From positions 1 to 24,331 of the forward strand of contig CAZIAZ010000047.1 in NCBI GenBank assembly GCA_964536835.1: a stretch of DNA of 24,331 bases, written 5' to 3'. Made by a program: the position numbers and the translations under genes. The notes under the pieces were generated by a model. The model saw only the letters and a program-made list of their open reading frames with translations. It was not told where the DNA came from and made no database searches. Shown here one piece after another: positions 1-7,337 of the stretch (positions are counted from its first letter, which is position 1; each line of letters starts with the position of its first letter). Source of the stretch: DAONFI01 sp035403485 (GTDB taxonomy: Bacteria; Planctomycetota; Phycisphaerae; SM23-33).

Positions 1-34
1 CCAGCCGACGCCGCAAACAGCAACAAGCGCAAAG

Positions 35-53
35 TCAAGTTTAATATGCTCTA
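35..53 (+). repeat. Half copy of a TCAAGTTTAA/ATGCTCTA repeat
   Basis: TCAAGTTTAATATGCTCTA here matches 18 of 19 bases of 19441-19459. There the same stretch forms the right half of a hairpin whose left arm is TAGAGCAT. No TAGAGCAT arm is visible here, so this copy cannot form that stem. It lies just past the 3' end of the minus-strand DUF4159 gene. I see no U-rich terminator in positions 1-79. Confidence 0.6.
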
Positions 54-79
54 GTGGGCCGTTTCGCTGTCCGAACTTA

Positions 80-1618
80 TCAATGCGTCAGGGCGTAAGC
101 GACGAGATTTACGCCGAGACGGAGTGCGTCGGCATCGCTGTAACCGCGGTTGTATGCATAACCGAGTTGCTCCCAGCCGCTGGCTAATCCGAGAGAGGAA
201 TAGATGACCGAAGTCTGGCCTTCGTCGGCTGAAATGGTTTCAAGCAGCGGCACGGCAAGGCCTTTGTTCTGTGCCTGAACCAGCGGCGTATATGCGACGG
301 ACGTGATTTTATACGGCATCTGGTAGACTGGCGAATCGAGTGGAAGCGTTTTGAATTTCGCGGCAGGCAGTACGCGTTTGATTTCGCGTCGGAAGGCATG
401 GTCGAACGCCGCGTTGCCGGCTGCCGAATCAGCCAGAAGAACTCCGCCGCGTTGAAGATATTTTTGCAAACCATCCACCTCCGCATCCGTCAATGTGAAA
501 TCCCGCAAGCCGGTCATGTACAGCAGCGGATAATCGAAAATCTCGATATTATCCAGCGGCACGGTTTTTCTGTCGAACTGCACGTTCAGCGTGGTGTTGG
601 CCTGTATGTATTTGAGCAGATTCGGCAGCGCGTTCGGCGTGGGGTCCCAATCGCCGTTGTGGACGACCTGCGCGATTGTAAGGCTGTCGCGTCTGGGGGC
701 GTTTGTCTGCGTGTAGCGTTTCTCCACGCTCCACGCGCGGGCGTATTGGAAATTCGCCAGTACGTAAGTGATGATGTTCAGCCCCAGTTTCAGGCCGTCG
801 TCGCGATGATACAGCGTACCGCCTACGATTGGATATTTTTCGACGTCCCAACTGCAATTCAGATCCCATGCGCTGAGCATTATCGCCGGCCGGCAGCCCA
901 GGTAGACAGCCTCCAGCGGCGGAGGCACGGGCAATGTCCGGAGAGGTTCGTCGTCTTTGCGGATTTTCGCAGATGTAATGTTGTAGTACGAGGCGTATAT
1001 GGGCGAATCGCTGTCCAGCAGCGTAAGCTGGCGATTCGGGAGAATTCTGGCTATCAATCGCCGCGCGGAGTCAGTAAATTCTCGTCTGCCGCATTGGGCG
1101 TGCAGTATCAACGTGCCGCCGTCGTAAAGATATCGCCGCAGTTTCGCTACTGTTTCATCGGGCAGGTCAGGCAGCGGCGTCCAGCCTGTGATGTAGAGTA
1201 CCGGCAGTTCCGAGGCATCCCAGCTGAAACTGCCGAATGTCGTTTCCATGTAGCGATATCGCAAATGCAGGCGGCTCTGGAGTTCACGCATAAGCGGTTC
1301 AATGTCCACCTGCGTGGTCGGGAAATCGTCCACACGGACTCGGCTGCTGCCTTCCAGCCGCATTCTGCCGGAGTCGAAACGTATCATGCCAACGATAGCC
1401 GGCGGAGCCGGCTGACGCTTTTTTTCCGACCGGCGTAACGGCGTAGCCGGCAGAGGCAGAGGCGGCACGGATTCGCCGCCGGTTCGTCGTTGCGGCTTGG
1501 CACGCGGCGGCTGAAGTTTTGGATTTTTGAATTCGTCGGCTAAGCCGGAAAGCGCAAAAGAAAACAGCACCCCTGCCAAAAGAAGGAGTGCTGTTGATTT
1601 TTCATTACGCCGAATCAT
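80..1618 (-). CDS. Exported protein with two tandem DUF4159 units
   Basis: A 512-residue protein with an N-terminal signal peptide (basic MIRRNEK, hydrophobic core to about residue 25) and a Pro/Arg-rich linker (about 30-75). Two related units follow, about residues 75-290 and 312-512. Each has a first half ending in a 'YITGW/YMTGL' strand, then 'L-x-x-Y-L-x-x-GG-x-L' (about 160-172 and 384-395), an 'R-x-I-x-R-V/I-LP' helix, and a 'D-S-P-I/V-Y' motif (about 204-208 and 428-432). This pattern is that of the DUF4159 family, common in planctomycetes and of unknown biochemical role; the fold resembles glutamine-amidotransferase-like domains but I see no catalytic Cys-His pair. Single-domain family members are common, so the internal duplication is notable. 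Its ATG overlaps the stop of the upstream TPR lipoprotein gene by 4 bp (ATGA), implying translational coupling. It is probably periplasmic. Assignment to the family is from memory of its motifs. Confidence 0.82.
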   Translation of the reverse strand: MIRRNEKSTALLLLAGVLFSFALSGLADEFKNPKLQPPRAKPQRRTGGESVPPLPLPATPLRRSEKKRQPAPPAIVGMIRFDSGRMRLEGSSRVRVDDFPTTQVDIEPLMRELQSRLHLRYRYMETTFGSFSWDASELPVLYITGWTPLPDLPDETVAKLRRYLYDGGTLILHAQCGRREFTDSARRLIARILPNRQLTLLDSDSPIYASYYNITSAKIRKDDEPLRTLPVPPPLEAVYLGCRPAIMLSAWDLNCSWDVEKYPIVGGTLYHRDDGLKLGLNIITYVLANFQYARAWSVEKRYTQTNAPRRDSLTIAQVVHNGDWDPTPNALPNLLKYIQANTTLNVQFDRKTVPLDNIEIFDYPLLYMTGLRDFTLTDAEVDGLQKYLQRGGVLLADSAAGNAAFDHAFRREIKRVLPAAKFKTLPLDSPVYQMPYKITSVAYTPLVQAQNKGLAVPLLETISADEGQTSVIYSSLGLASGWEQLGYAYNRGYSDADALRLGVNLVAYALTH

Positions 1619-2874
1619 TTTCCCTCGCCGCTGTCAGGCACGAGGGGTTTGGGTTCGTCGGATATGACAGTTGTGGCAGTGTTATTTTCAGCGGCTGGCG
1701 GCGTGGCGGCGGCGGAATTTTCCGAATCTGCGGCAGCCGGCGAGACAGTGGCAGTGTCAGCCTGCGATTCTTCGCCTCCGGTTGGAGACGCGGCAGCCGA
1801 TTCTTCAGCCGTTGGCGCAGTTGCTGGTGCTGCCGGAACTGCCGGAGCAACGGTACGCTTTCTCGGCCTTTCGGTATCGTCCAGCGACTTTGGAGCGTAT
1901 TTCTTTTCCAGTTCCTTTATACGGTCTTTGCAGAAATCCATGTGGCTTGGATAGTAGGGCTCAAGCTGCATGGCTGCTTTATAGAGCGTCAACGCCTTGC
2001 CGGGTTCGCCGAGGTTGAAATCATATTGCACTGCGCACTGGAATCGTACCGGCGCAGCCAGGTGCGGGTCCCACGCCATCGCACGCTGATACCACTGCAC
2101 TGCAAGATAATGCTCGCGGAAGTATTCCTTATATATTTCGGCGATGTAGTATGCCGACATCGCGATGCGGGTGCTCTGCGGATAATCGGTAATCAGCCGC
2201 GTAAAAAGCTCGATGGCGCGACGCTCTTTCTTGTAGTCGGCCATCGCGGGCAAGAGTGCCCCTTCACGATAAAGTTTGAGAGCCTCGTCGTAAAGGCTGT
2301 TCGCCTCGGGTATGACCTTGCAGGGAAGAAGGTCGAGCGGCGGCAAGGTAGCTTTGCTTATATAGTAAAAAGTCTCTTCCGGCCTAAAACGCTCCTGCGT
2401 GACGTGAACCACGTAAGCCTTTAGCGTCTGATTTGATTTTTCATAATATTTCGCCAGGTCGTCCATTGCCTGTACGTATTTTTCACGCGAATCCACGACG
2501 TTTTCCACCAGCAGCTGTTCGTTGGGTTCGGCGGCTGCGGGCGAAAATTTCTCTTCCGGCACGTCCAGGTTTCTCCATGTGAACTCCTGGGTCTTCTTGA
2601 GATTTTTCATTTCCGTGTCAGCCCATTTGCCCTTCTGCACGTCGCCGATGGATTTGTAATAATCCACAAGAGCTGACAGGGCACGGTAATACAGCCGTCG
2701 TGCATTGGCATATTTCGTGACCGCCTGAACTTCTGTCTTGTCCGACGGGTTGACGTCTATACTTTTTACCGGCTGTGGAGAATACCATTTTGAATGCGGC
2801 ACCGCCGGCCTGCTGTTGCACCCCACAAAAGCAAGCGACGCCGCAAGAATTGACAAAGCCATGATGTTTTTCAT
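1615..2874 (-). CDS. TPR-repeat lipoprotein
   Basis: A 419-residue protein. The signal peptide ends at A-F-V-G-Cys19, a lipobox-like site predicting lipidation and outer- or inner-membrane anchoring. Residues about 45-165 are helical, and about 190-320 hold tetratricopeptide-type helix pairs ('ELFTRLITDYPQSTRIAMSA', 'AVQWYQRAMAWDPHL', 'ALTLYKAAMQLEPYYPS'), which usually mediate protein contacts. The last 80 or so residues are Ala/Pro/Thr/Ser-rich and probably disordered. A GTG nine bases upstream is in frame, but it lies within the Shine-Dalgarno sequence AGGAGTG; the ATG at 2874 is spaced 8 nt from AGGAG and is the better start. It is the first gene of a two-gene operon with the DUF4159 gene. 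Its partner and cargo are unknown; a scaffold role in envelope assembly is an inference. Confidence 0.8.
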   Translation of the reverse strand: MKNIMALSILAASLAFVGCNSRPAVPHSKWYSPQPVKSIDVNPSDKTEVQAVTKYANARRLYYRALSALVDYYKSIGDVQKGKWADTEMKNLKKTQEFTWRNLDVPEEKFSPAAAEPNEQLLVENVVDSREKYVQAMDDLAKYYEKSNQTLKAYVVHVTQERFRPEETFYYISKATLPPLDLLPCKVIPEANSLYDEALKLYREGALLPAMADYKKERRAIELFTRLITDYPQSTRIAMSAYYIAEIYKEYFREHYLAVQWYQRAMAWDPHLAAPVRFQCAVQYDFNLGEPGKALTLYKAAMQLEPYYPSHMDFCKDRIKELEKKYAPKSLDDTERPRKRTVAPAVPAAPATAPTAEESAAASPTGGEESQADTATVSPAAADSENSAAATPPAAENNTATTVISDEPKPLVPDSGEGK

Positions 2875-2921
2875 TATTCTCACTCCTGCAAGAAGAAATG
2901 ACGATTTTTCTTTAAGGGGAT

Positions 2922-2950
2922 ATTATTGCATCAAGCGGCCTTTCTTGCAA
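2922..2950 (-). promoter_or_regulatory. Candidate promoter of the TPR lipoprotein-DUF4159 operon
   Basis: On the minus strand, TTGCAA (2950-2945) and AATAAT (2927-2922) are separated by 17 bp, giving a fair sigma-70 match. The predicted start is about 40 bases upstream of the ATG at 2874. A perfect TTGACA also lies further upstream (2985-2980) but without a good -10 at 16-18 bp. Confidence 0.35.
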
Positions 2951-3259
2951 CACCTGCGATGGAAAAAATCCCGAAAGTCTGTCAAATAATTAATTCGTAT
3001 AAGATGACGAACGTCGGCTGACGTTCAGGCGTGTATTGGTTATGTTCGGCATTTTGTTTGTCATTCTGACGACGGTTTTTGAGCCTGCCGGTTTAAAAAT
3101 CTTGAAAAATCATTAAAAAGGGCTTGAAGTTCGGGGCTTGGCAAGTAATATATTTCGTTCCTCGGTTTGTAGTCGGAGTGTATCTGCAAACCACGGCTGA
3201 AATGCGCTTTCAGCCGGAACGTTAATGAATGATGATACTTACAGTATCGGAGATATCAA
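2951..3259. other. Intergenic region between divergent operons
   Basis: There is no credible gene here. It separates the minus-strand lipoprotein operon from rpsP. A weak plus-strand promoter candidate is TTGAAG (3124-3129) with TAATAT (3146-3151) at 16 bp. The leader just before rpsP contains a small stem (GGCTGAAATGCGCTTTCAGCC, about 3194-3214), which could be a ribosomal-protein leader structure. I see no repeat-family member here. Confidence 0.5.
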
Positions 3260-3514
3260 GTGGCAGTAAAATTGAGACTCAAAAGAATGGGTCGCACTCA
3301 TAAGAGTTTCTTTCGGCTGAGTGCGATAGATTCGCGTAGCCCGCGTAATGGCCGCGTTATTGAGGAACTCGGCTGGTATGATCCCAACGCCGACACCATC
3401 GAGGAAAAGACCTCGCTCAAACGCGAACGCATTGAGTATTGGCTTAGCGTAGGCGCTCAGCCGTCCGAGACGGTGCGCGACCTGCTGAAGTCCAGAGGCA
3501 TTGCCGTCAAGTGA
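3260..3514 (+). CDS. rpsP: 30S ribosomal protein S16
   Basis: An 84-residue protein matching S16 over its whole length: 'KLRLKRMGRTHKSFFRL' near the start, 'D-S-R-S-PRNGR-x-IEELGWYDP' (about 25-43), and 'ERI-x-YWL-x-x-GAQPSETV' (about 56-73). It binds 16S rRNA in the 30S body and is needed for assembly. The start is GTG at 3260, with GGAGA six bases upstream. It is first in a run with trmD and rplS. In most bacteria rimM lies between rpsP and trmD; here only 47 bp separate them, too short for rimM. Confidence 0.97.
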   Translation: MAVKLRLKRMGRTHKSFFRLSAIDSRSPRNGRVIEELGWYDPNADTIEEKTSLKRERIEYWLSVGAQPSETVRDLLKSRGIAVK

Positions 3515-3561
3515 GACGGTGCATTCCGTCGGGATGCTGATGGCCTGCGGATAGCCAGCCT

Positions 3562-4278
3562 ATGGCGATGCGAATAGACATATTGACGCTGTTTCCTGAG
3601 TTTTTCGACGCTTTCAGGAACACCAGCATTCCGGGCCGGGCAGTTCGCAATGGCTTTGTGGATATAAGTACTACGAGTATCAGGGATTTCGCGATTGACC
3701 GCTATGGGTCGGTTGATGATGCCCCGTTCGGCGGCGGGCCGGGAATGGTGCTCCGGTGCGAGCCGGTTTTTGCAGCCGTCGAACATGTTCGTAAAAATTG
3801 CCCCGAACCTGCCGGCAAAGTCATACTGATGACGCCGCAAGGCAGGCCTTTGAAACAGAATATTGTTCGTGAATTAGCCGCCGAGCCGAGATTGATACTT
3901 ATCGCCGGCCATTATGAAGGTTTTGACGAACGAATCAGAACCACGCTGGCTGACGATGAGATTTCGCTGGGCGATTTTGTACTCTCCGGCGGAGAAATTG
4001 CGGCGATGGCGTTAGCCGATGCCGTCATACGGCTGCTGCCTGGCGCGTTAGGCAAAGACGCCTCCAGCGAAGAGGAATCTTTCAGCGGCGGCTTGCTTGA
4101 GTATCCGCACTATACGCGGCCCAGGGAGTTTATGGGTCAGGCAGTGCCGGATGTGCTGCTCAGCGGCGACCATGCCAGGATTGAGCAGTGGCGGCTGGAA
4201 CAGTCGCAACTGCGGACCCGCATAAAGCGGCCCGACCTCTGGGAACAATACCTGCGGCAGACGCAGGATAAAAACTGA
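3562..4278 (+). CDS. trmD: tRNA (guanine-N1-)-methyltransferase TrmD
   Basis: A 238-residue SPOUT-class methyltransferase that makes m1G37 in tRNAs with G36, using S-adenosylmethionine, and so prevents +1 frameshifting. Signature stretches are 'ILTLFPEFF' (7-15), 'DD-x-PFGGGPGMV' (52-63), 'AGHYEGFDERI' (115-125), 'EISLGDFVLSGGE' (133-145, the trefoil-knot AdoMet site) and 'GLLEYPHYTRP' (177-187). The acidic residue just before 'SF' (Glu172) corresponds by eye to the position where E. coli has the catalytic Asp; Glu there may be normal for this lineage. The start is uncertain: the first ATG (3562) has no clear Shine-Dalgarno sequence, and an ATG two codons later (MRIDIL) is equally plausible. 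It probably depends on read-through or coupling from rpsP. Confidence 0.96.
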   Translation: MAMRIDILTLFPEFFDAFRNTSIPGRAVRNGFVDISTTSIRDFAIDRYGSVDDAPFGGGPGMVLRCEPVFAAVEHVRKNCPEPAGKVILMTPQGRPLKQNIVRELAAEPRLILIAGHYEGFDERIRTTLADDEISLGDFVLSGGEIAAMALADAVIRLLPGALGKDASSEEESFSGGLLEYPHYTRPREFMGQAVPDVLLSGDHARIEQWRLEQSQLRTRIKRPDLWEQYLRQTQDKN

Positions 4279-4304
4279 ATATAAAAATTTATTAAAAGTG
4301 ATTT

Positions 4305-4419
4305 TACGGATTAATACCCGTAGCATTGTGTAATTATCACAGGCTTTCGCCTGTCCGCCTGATGGCGGATGTTTTCGTCTGCGTTTTTTAGTTTTTTTAA
4401 AAAAAACGTAGAATTACGA
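4305..4419 (+). repeat. Four-hairpin dispersed repeat, copy 1 (ahead of rplS)
   Basis: This holds four successive stem-loops: TACGG/CCGTA (4305-4322), CAGGC-TTTC-GCCTG (4340-4353), TCCGCC-TGAT-GGCGGA (4354-4369), and a T/A-rich stem closed by TCTGCG/CGTAGA (4378-4412), ending in AATTACGA. The same order recurs at 24169-24267 with identical stem 3 but different loops. It lies in the trmD-rplS gap, 39 bp before rplS, so it is probably transcribed as part of the rplS leader. Its presence elsewhere argues against a dedicated ribosomal-protein leader. Confidence 0.75.
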
Positions 4420-4457
4420 AAAATATATAAAAAAATAAAAAACTTGGAGATAATAAA

Positions 4458-4808
4458 ATGTCGCAGGAATTGCTGAAAAAAGCGGCTCAGTCGAGCATGA
4501 AGAGTGAAGTACCGTCCTTCAAGGTCGGCGATACCGTCAAGGTGCACTGCCGCATCGTCGAAGGCGACAAGGAACGTATACAGATGTTCATCGGTACGGT
4601 CATCGGCCGTTCCGGCGGCGGCATCGGCGAGACCTTTACCGTTCGTCGCATCGTCAATAACGAAGGCGTTGAACGTACTTTCCCCGTCCACAGCCCGAAA
4701 GTCGCCGACGTTGAAGTCGTGCGTAGCGGCAGGGTTCGCAGGGCAAAGCTCTACTATCTGCGCGACCGCGTAGGCAAGGCTACACGCCTCAAAGAACTTC
4801 GCGACTGA
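4458..4808 (+). CDS. rplS: 50S ribosomal protein L19
   Basis: A 116-residue protein typical of L19, located at the 30S-50S interface. Diagnostic stretches are 'FKVGDTVKVHCRIVEGDKERIQ' split across residues 21-42, 'F-x-G-x-VI-x-R-x-GGGIGETFTVR' (44-63), 'GVERTFPVHSP' (70-80) and 'RRAKLYYLRDRVGKA' (94-108). The start ATG follows TTGGAGATAA, giving a Shine-Dalgarno GGAGA at 8-9 nt spacing. It follows trmD, as in many bacteria, but a 179-bp gap containing a dispersed structured repeat intervenes. Confidence 0.97.
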   Translation: MSQELLKKAAQSSMKSEVPSFKVGDTVKVHCRIVEGDKERIQMFIGTVIGRSGGGIGETFTVRRIVNNEGVERTFPVHSPKVADVEVVRSGRVRRAKLYYLRDRVGKATRLKELRD

Positions 4809-4818
4809 GGAGCAGGAG

Positions 4819-5235
4819 ATGTGGTGGCCGTTTAACCGGCTGATTTCGAAAAAAAACGCTACGCCGACGTCCGGCGAGTGTGACAACATATCAGGCCCGC
4901 GCGGCGAAAAAATCGCATGTCGATTCCTTCGTCGCGCGGGCTTTCGTATTCTAGCGCGAAATTACAGATGCCCAACTGGCGAGGCTGACATAATAGCGGT
5001 CGACGCCGTAGCCGATGCGATAGTCTTCGTGGAAGTAAAAACCAGAAAATCAAATGCCGCCGTCGAACCATACTCCGCCGTCAACGCCGACAAAAAACGA
5101 CGAATGAAAAAAATCGCAGCCTATTACGCGCAAAAACACCCTGTCGAAGATTACACGATACGATTTGATATAATTTCGATAGTCCTGCCGTCCGACGGCC
5201 AGCCGAAAATAGAGCATATATATGACGCTTTCTGA
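4819..5235 (+). CDS. yraN: YraN / UPF0102 family nuclease-like protein
   Basis: A 138-residue protein of the UPF0102 family, which has a restriction-endonuclease-like fold; its cellular role is not settled. The core reads 'GE-x-x-A-C-x-FLRRAGF-x-ILARNYRC' (29-51), 'GEADIIAVD' (54-62) and 'IVFVEVKTRKS' (68-78). The D57 and E72-x-K74 residues form the PD-(D/E)xK-like acidic triad. An N-terminal extension of about 28 residues precedes the conserved block. The start ATG at 4819 has AGGAG at 4808-4812, spaced 6 nt, overlapping the rplS stop region. It overlaps the following tatD by 14 bp, so the two are probably co-translated. Confidence 0.9.
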   Translation: MWWPFNRLISKKNATPTSGECDNISGPRGEKIACRFLRRAGFRILARNYRCPTGEADIIAVDAVADAIVFVEVKTRKSNAAVEPYSAVNADKKRRMKKIAAYYAQKHPVEDYTIRFDIISIVLPSDGQPKIEHIYDAF

Positions 5236-6031
5236 AAAATTTGAAAATTCAGGCGAATCCTTGCCGACGCTTATCGACACGCACTGTCACTTTGCACACG
5301 AACTGCTGAACGAGAACATTCCGCGTGTGCTTGACGACGCACGAATATCCGGCGTGCGGCGGATAATTGCAGCAGCCGGCAATATCGAAGAATCGCGGTT
5401 CAACTGTGAACTGGCGAAAAATTTTGAACAGATAAGCGCGCTTGTGGGAATTCATCCGCATGACTCGAAAGATGCGCCGGCTGACCTGGCAGGGGAGTTT
5501 GCGGAATTTGTCGGCAGTTGCGTCGGCATCGGCGAAATCGGCCTGGATTATCACTACGATTTATCGCCTCGCGATGTGCAGCGGGAAGTTTTCGCCCGCC
5601 AGCTTGAAGTTGCAAAAAACCTCAACCTGCCGGTGGCCATTCATTCGCGGGAAGCGTTCGATGAGACGATGGCAATTCTGCGTGAATCGGCTATCGAGCC
5701 GCAAATGGTGCTGTTTCATTCTTTCGCACAGGGGCAGGCTGACGCTACGACTGCTCTCGATTACGGGGCGATGCTGAGTTTTTCCGGCATGGCCACCTTC
5801 AAAAACGCGTCTGACATATTGGCGGCTGCGAGAATGACGCCGTCCGAAAGAATTATGGTGGAAACCGACTCGCCATATCTATCGCCCGTGCCGGTGAGGC
5901 ACATCAAACCGAACGTGCCGGCTCACGTCTACCATGTAGCCGTTCACCTCGCAGCCGCCCGCGGCGAAACTTTTTCACAATTCGCCGCCGCCACCACCAA
6001 AAACGCGACCGCATTTTTCGGATTGAAATGA
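5222..6031 (+). CDS. tatD: TatD-family metal-dependent DNase
   Basis: A 269-residue TIM-barrel amidohydrolase. The metal ligands expected for TatD are all visible: H21-x-H23 in 'DTHCHF', E105 in 'GEIGLDYHYD', H141 in 'AIHSRE', H166 in 'LFHSF', and D216 in 'VETDSPYL'. 'GIHPHD' (76-81) and 'PVPVRHIKPN' (222-231) are further family marks. TatD proteins are 3'-5' exonucleases active on single-stranded DNA or RNA and have been linked to DNA damage repair. About 16 residues precede the core. The gene starts inside yraN (14-bp overlap) with no clear Shine-Dalgarno sequence, which suggests translational coupling. It ends the rpsP-side cluster; a new promoter lies downstream. Confidence 0.94.
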   Translation: MTLSEKFENSGESLPTLIDTHCHFAHELLNENIPRVLDDARISGVRRIIAAAGNIEESRFNCELAKNFEQISALVGIHPHDSKDAPADLAGEFAEFVGSCVGIGEIGLDYHYDLSPRDVQREVFARQLEVAKNLNLPVAIHSREAFDETMAILRESAIEPQMVLFHSFAQGQADATTALDYGAMLSFSGMATFKNASDILAAARMTPSERIMVETDSPYLSPVPVRHIKPNVPAHVYHVAVHLAAARGETFSQFAAATTKNATAFFGLK

Positions 6032-6090
6032 CGCGAGTTGCCCGTGATTCTGAAATTGCAGATAACCAGCAGGATTTTTCAACAAGTATG

Positions 6091-6119
6091 TTGGCATTCG
6101 CGCGACGGTTGGTTACAAT
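6091..6119 (+). promoter_or_regulatory. Sigma-70 promoter of pgsA-pgpA-uppP
   Basis: TTGGCA (6091-6096) and TACAAT (6114-6119) with a 17-bp spacer, each 5 of 6 matches to consensus. The predicted start (about 6126) leaves a leader of about 13 bases to the pgsA ATG, just enough for its Shine-Dalgarno sequence AGGTGA. This separates the lipid operon from the tatD cluster. Confidence 0.65.
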
Positions 6120-6138
6120 CCATTCGTAGGTGAAAAAT

Positions 6139-6777
6139 ATGAAATGGACTCTGCCAAATCAGATAACGGTGGCACGGATGATACTCTCGATAGTTTTCTT
6201 CGTGCTTCTTGCGTGTTATGACCCGCAGATGCATAACGGTGCGCTGCTGCTCAAGGTGAGCTTTGTTGTATTCCTGTTTGCAGCGCTCAGCGACGTTCTG
6301 GACGGGTATCTTGCACGCAAACTCAATCAGGTTTCAGCTTTCGGCCGCATAGTGGACCCGATAATGGATAAGGTCATGGTATGCGGCGGGTTCATTTTCC
6401 TGATGTCGCCGGTATATCGCGAAGTCATCTCGTCGTATGAGCAGACGCTTCCGCACTGGCTGACCGGCCAGACGGCAAGCAACATTCAGCCGTGGATGCT
6501 GGTGGTCATCATCGGCAGGGAATTCCTCATTTCAGGCATTCGCGGATATAGCGAATCCATCGGCAAACAGTTTCCGGCTACATGGTCGGGCAAGCTGAAA
6601 ATGTTTCTGCAGTGTTTCGCACTGGGAACGGTACTCTTTGTGATGGCTTGGACGCCGAACGTCGCGTGGACGATATGGGTAAAAATTGTGGCGGTGTGGC
6701 TGGCGGTGTTGGTGACGCTTTACAGTGGAATCATATACATCGTCAACGCGAGAGGCCTTTTTAAAGAAGACAGATGA
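6139..6777 (+). CDS. pgsA: CDP-diacylglycerol-glycerol-3-phosphate 3-phosphatidyltransferase
   Basis: A 212-residue integral membrane enzyme with several TM helices. It carries the complete CDP-alcohol phosphatidyltransferase motif D52-x2-D55-G-x2-A-R-x8-G69-x3-D73-x3-D77. It condenses CDP-diacylglycerol with glycerol-3-phosphate to phosphatidylglycerol phosphate; the following pgpA, which removes that phosphate, supports PgsA over other family members. 'LPNQITVARM' at the N-terminus is typical. The longest frame begins at GTG 6130, but that codon is part of the Shine-Dalgarno AGGTGA (6128-6133), so ATG 6139 is chosen. It is first in the operon. Confidence 0.93.
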   Translation: MKWTLPNQITVARMILSIVFFVLLACYDPQMHNGALLLKVSFVVFLFAALSDVLDGYLARKLNQVSAFGRIVDPIMDKVMVCGGFIFLMSPVYREVISSYEQTLPHWLTGQTASNIQPWMLVVIIGREFLISGIRGYSESIGKQFPATWSGKLKMFLQCFALGTVLFVMAWTPNVAWTIWVKIVAVWLAVLVTLYSGIIYIVNARGLFKEDR

Positions 6778-6815
6778 ATCCGTCTGATTTCTTCCGATTT
6801 TTTTAAAGAGAATAA

Positions 6816-7337
6816 ATGAATTTTTTCAGGAAATTTATTATCAGCGGCATGGGCATGGGATATCTTCGGCCTGCGCCTGGTACGTGGGGTTCTGCGGCGG
6901 CGGCTGGAGTTTATCTGGCGTGTCGATATTTTGCAGGCCCGAACATGGTTCTGCTGACGCTGATAATGCTTGCCGTTGCGATTCTGTCTACGACAGGCTG
7001 CGTGATGTTGGGCGATTTCACTGAAAGGTGGTACGGCAGAAAGGATCCGTCGCATTGTACGCTCGACGAGTGGGCCGGCCAGTCGATTGCCCTGCTGTTT
7101 CTGCCGTGCGAATATTCGTGGAAAAGCACGCTTATCTTCGTGGCAGCCGCTTTTGTCGCGTTTCGCGTGTTCGACATCCTCAAACCGGCGCCAGCCAGAA
7201 ATTTCGAGCGGTTTGACAAAGGCATTGGCGTGGTCGCCGATGACCTCGTCGCCGGCCTCTATGCGTGCGTGACCGTGCAACTGCTGATAAAATCGGCAGT
7301 ATTCCTTCCGGCTGTCAATTATTGGAACTTTTCCTGA
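6816..7337 (+). CDS. pgpA: Phosphatidylglycerophosphatase A
   Basis: A 173-residue membrane protein of the PgpA family, which dephosphorylates phosphatidylglycerol phosphate to phosphatidylglycerol. Conserved stretches are 'RPAPGTWGSA' (about 18-28), 'LDEWAGQ' (about 84-90), 'FRVFDILKPAPARNFE' (about 122-137) and 'GIGVVADDLVAG' (about 142-153), with the acidic residues that bind metal. Several hydrophobic segments are present. AAGAGAA precedes the ATG by 4-5 nt. It lies 38 bp after pgsA and shares one base with the uppP start (TGATG), so the three are one operon. Confidence 0.93.
   Translation: MNFFRKFIISGMGMGYLRPAPGTWGSAAAAGVYLACRYFAGPNMVLLTLIMLAVAILSTTGCVMLGDFTERWYGRKDPSHCTLDEWAGQSIALLFLPCEYSWKSTLIFVAAAFVAFRVFDILKPAPARNFERFDKGIGVVADDLVAGLYACVTVQLLIKSAVFLPAVNYWNFS

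Noticed and set aside
398..1438. A 346-codon plus-strand frame
   Set aside because: It is antisense to the DUF4159 gene, lacks family motifs and membrane or signal patterns, and the minus-strand protein has clear repeats and a signal peptide.
1588..2424. A 278-codon plus-strand frame
   Set aside because: It is antisense to the TPR lipoprotein; its Gly/Arg/Ser-rich composition is what the complement of an Ala/Pro-rich tail would give.
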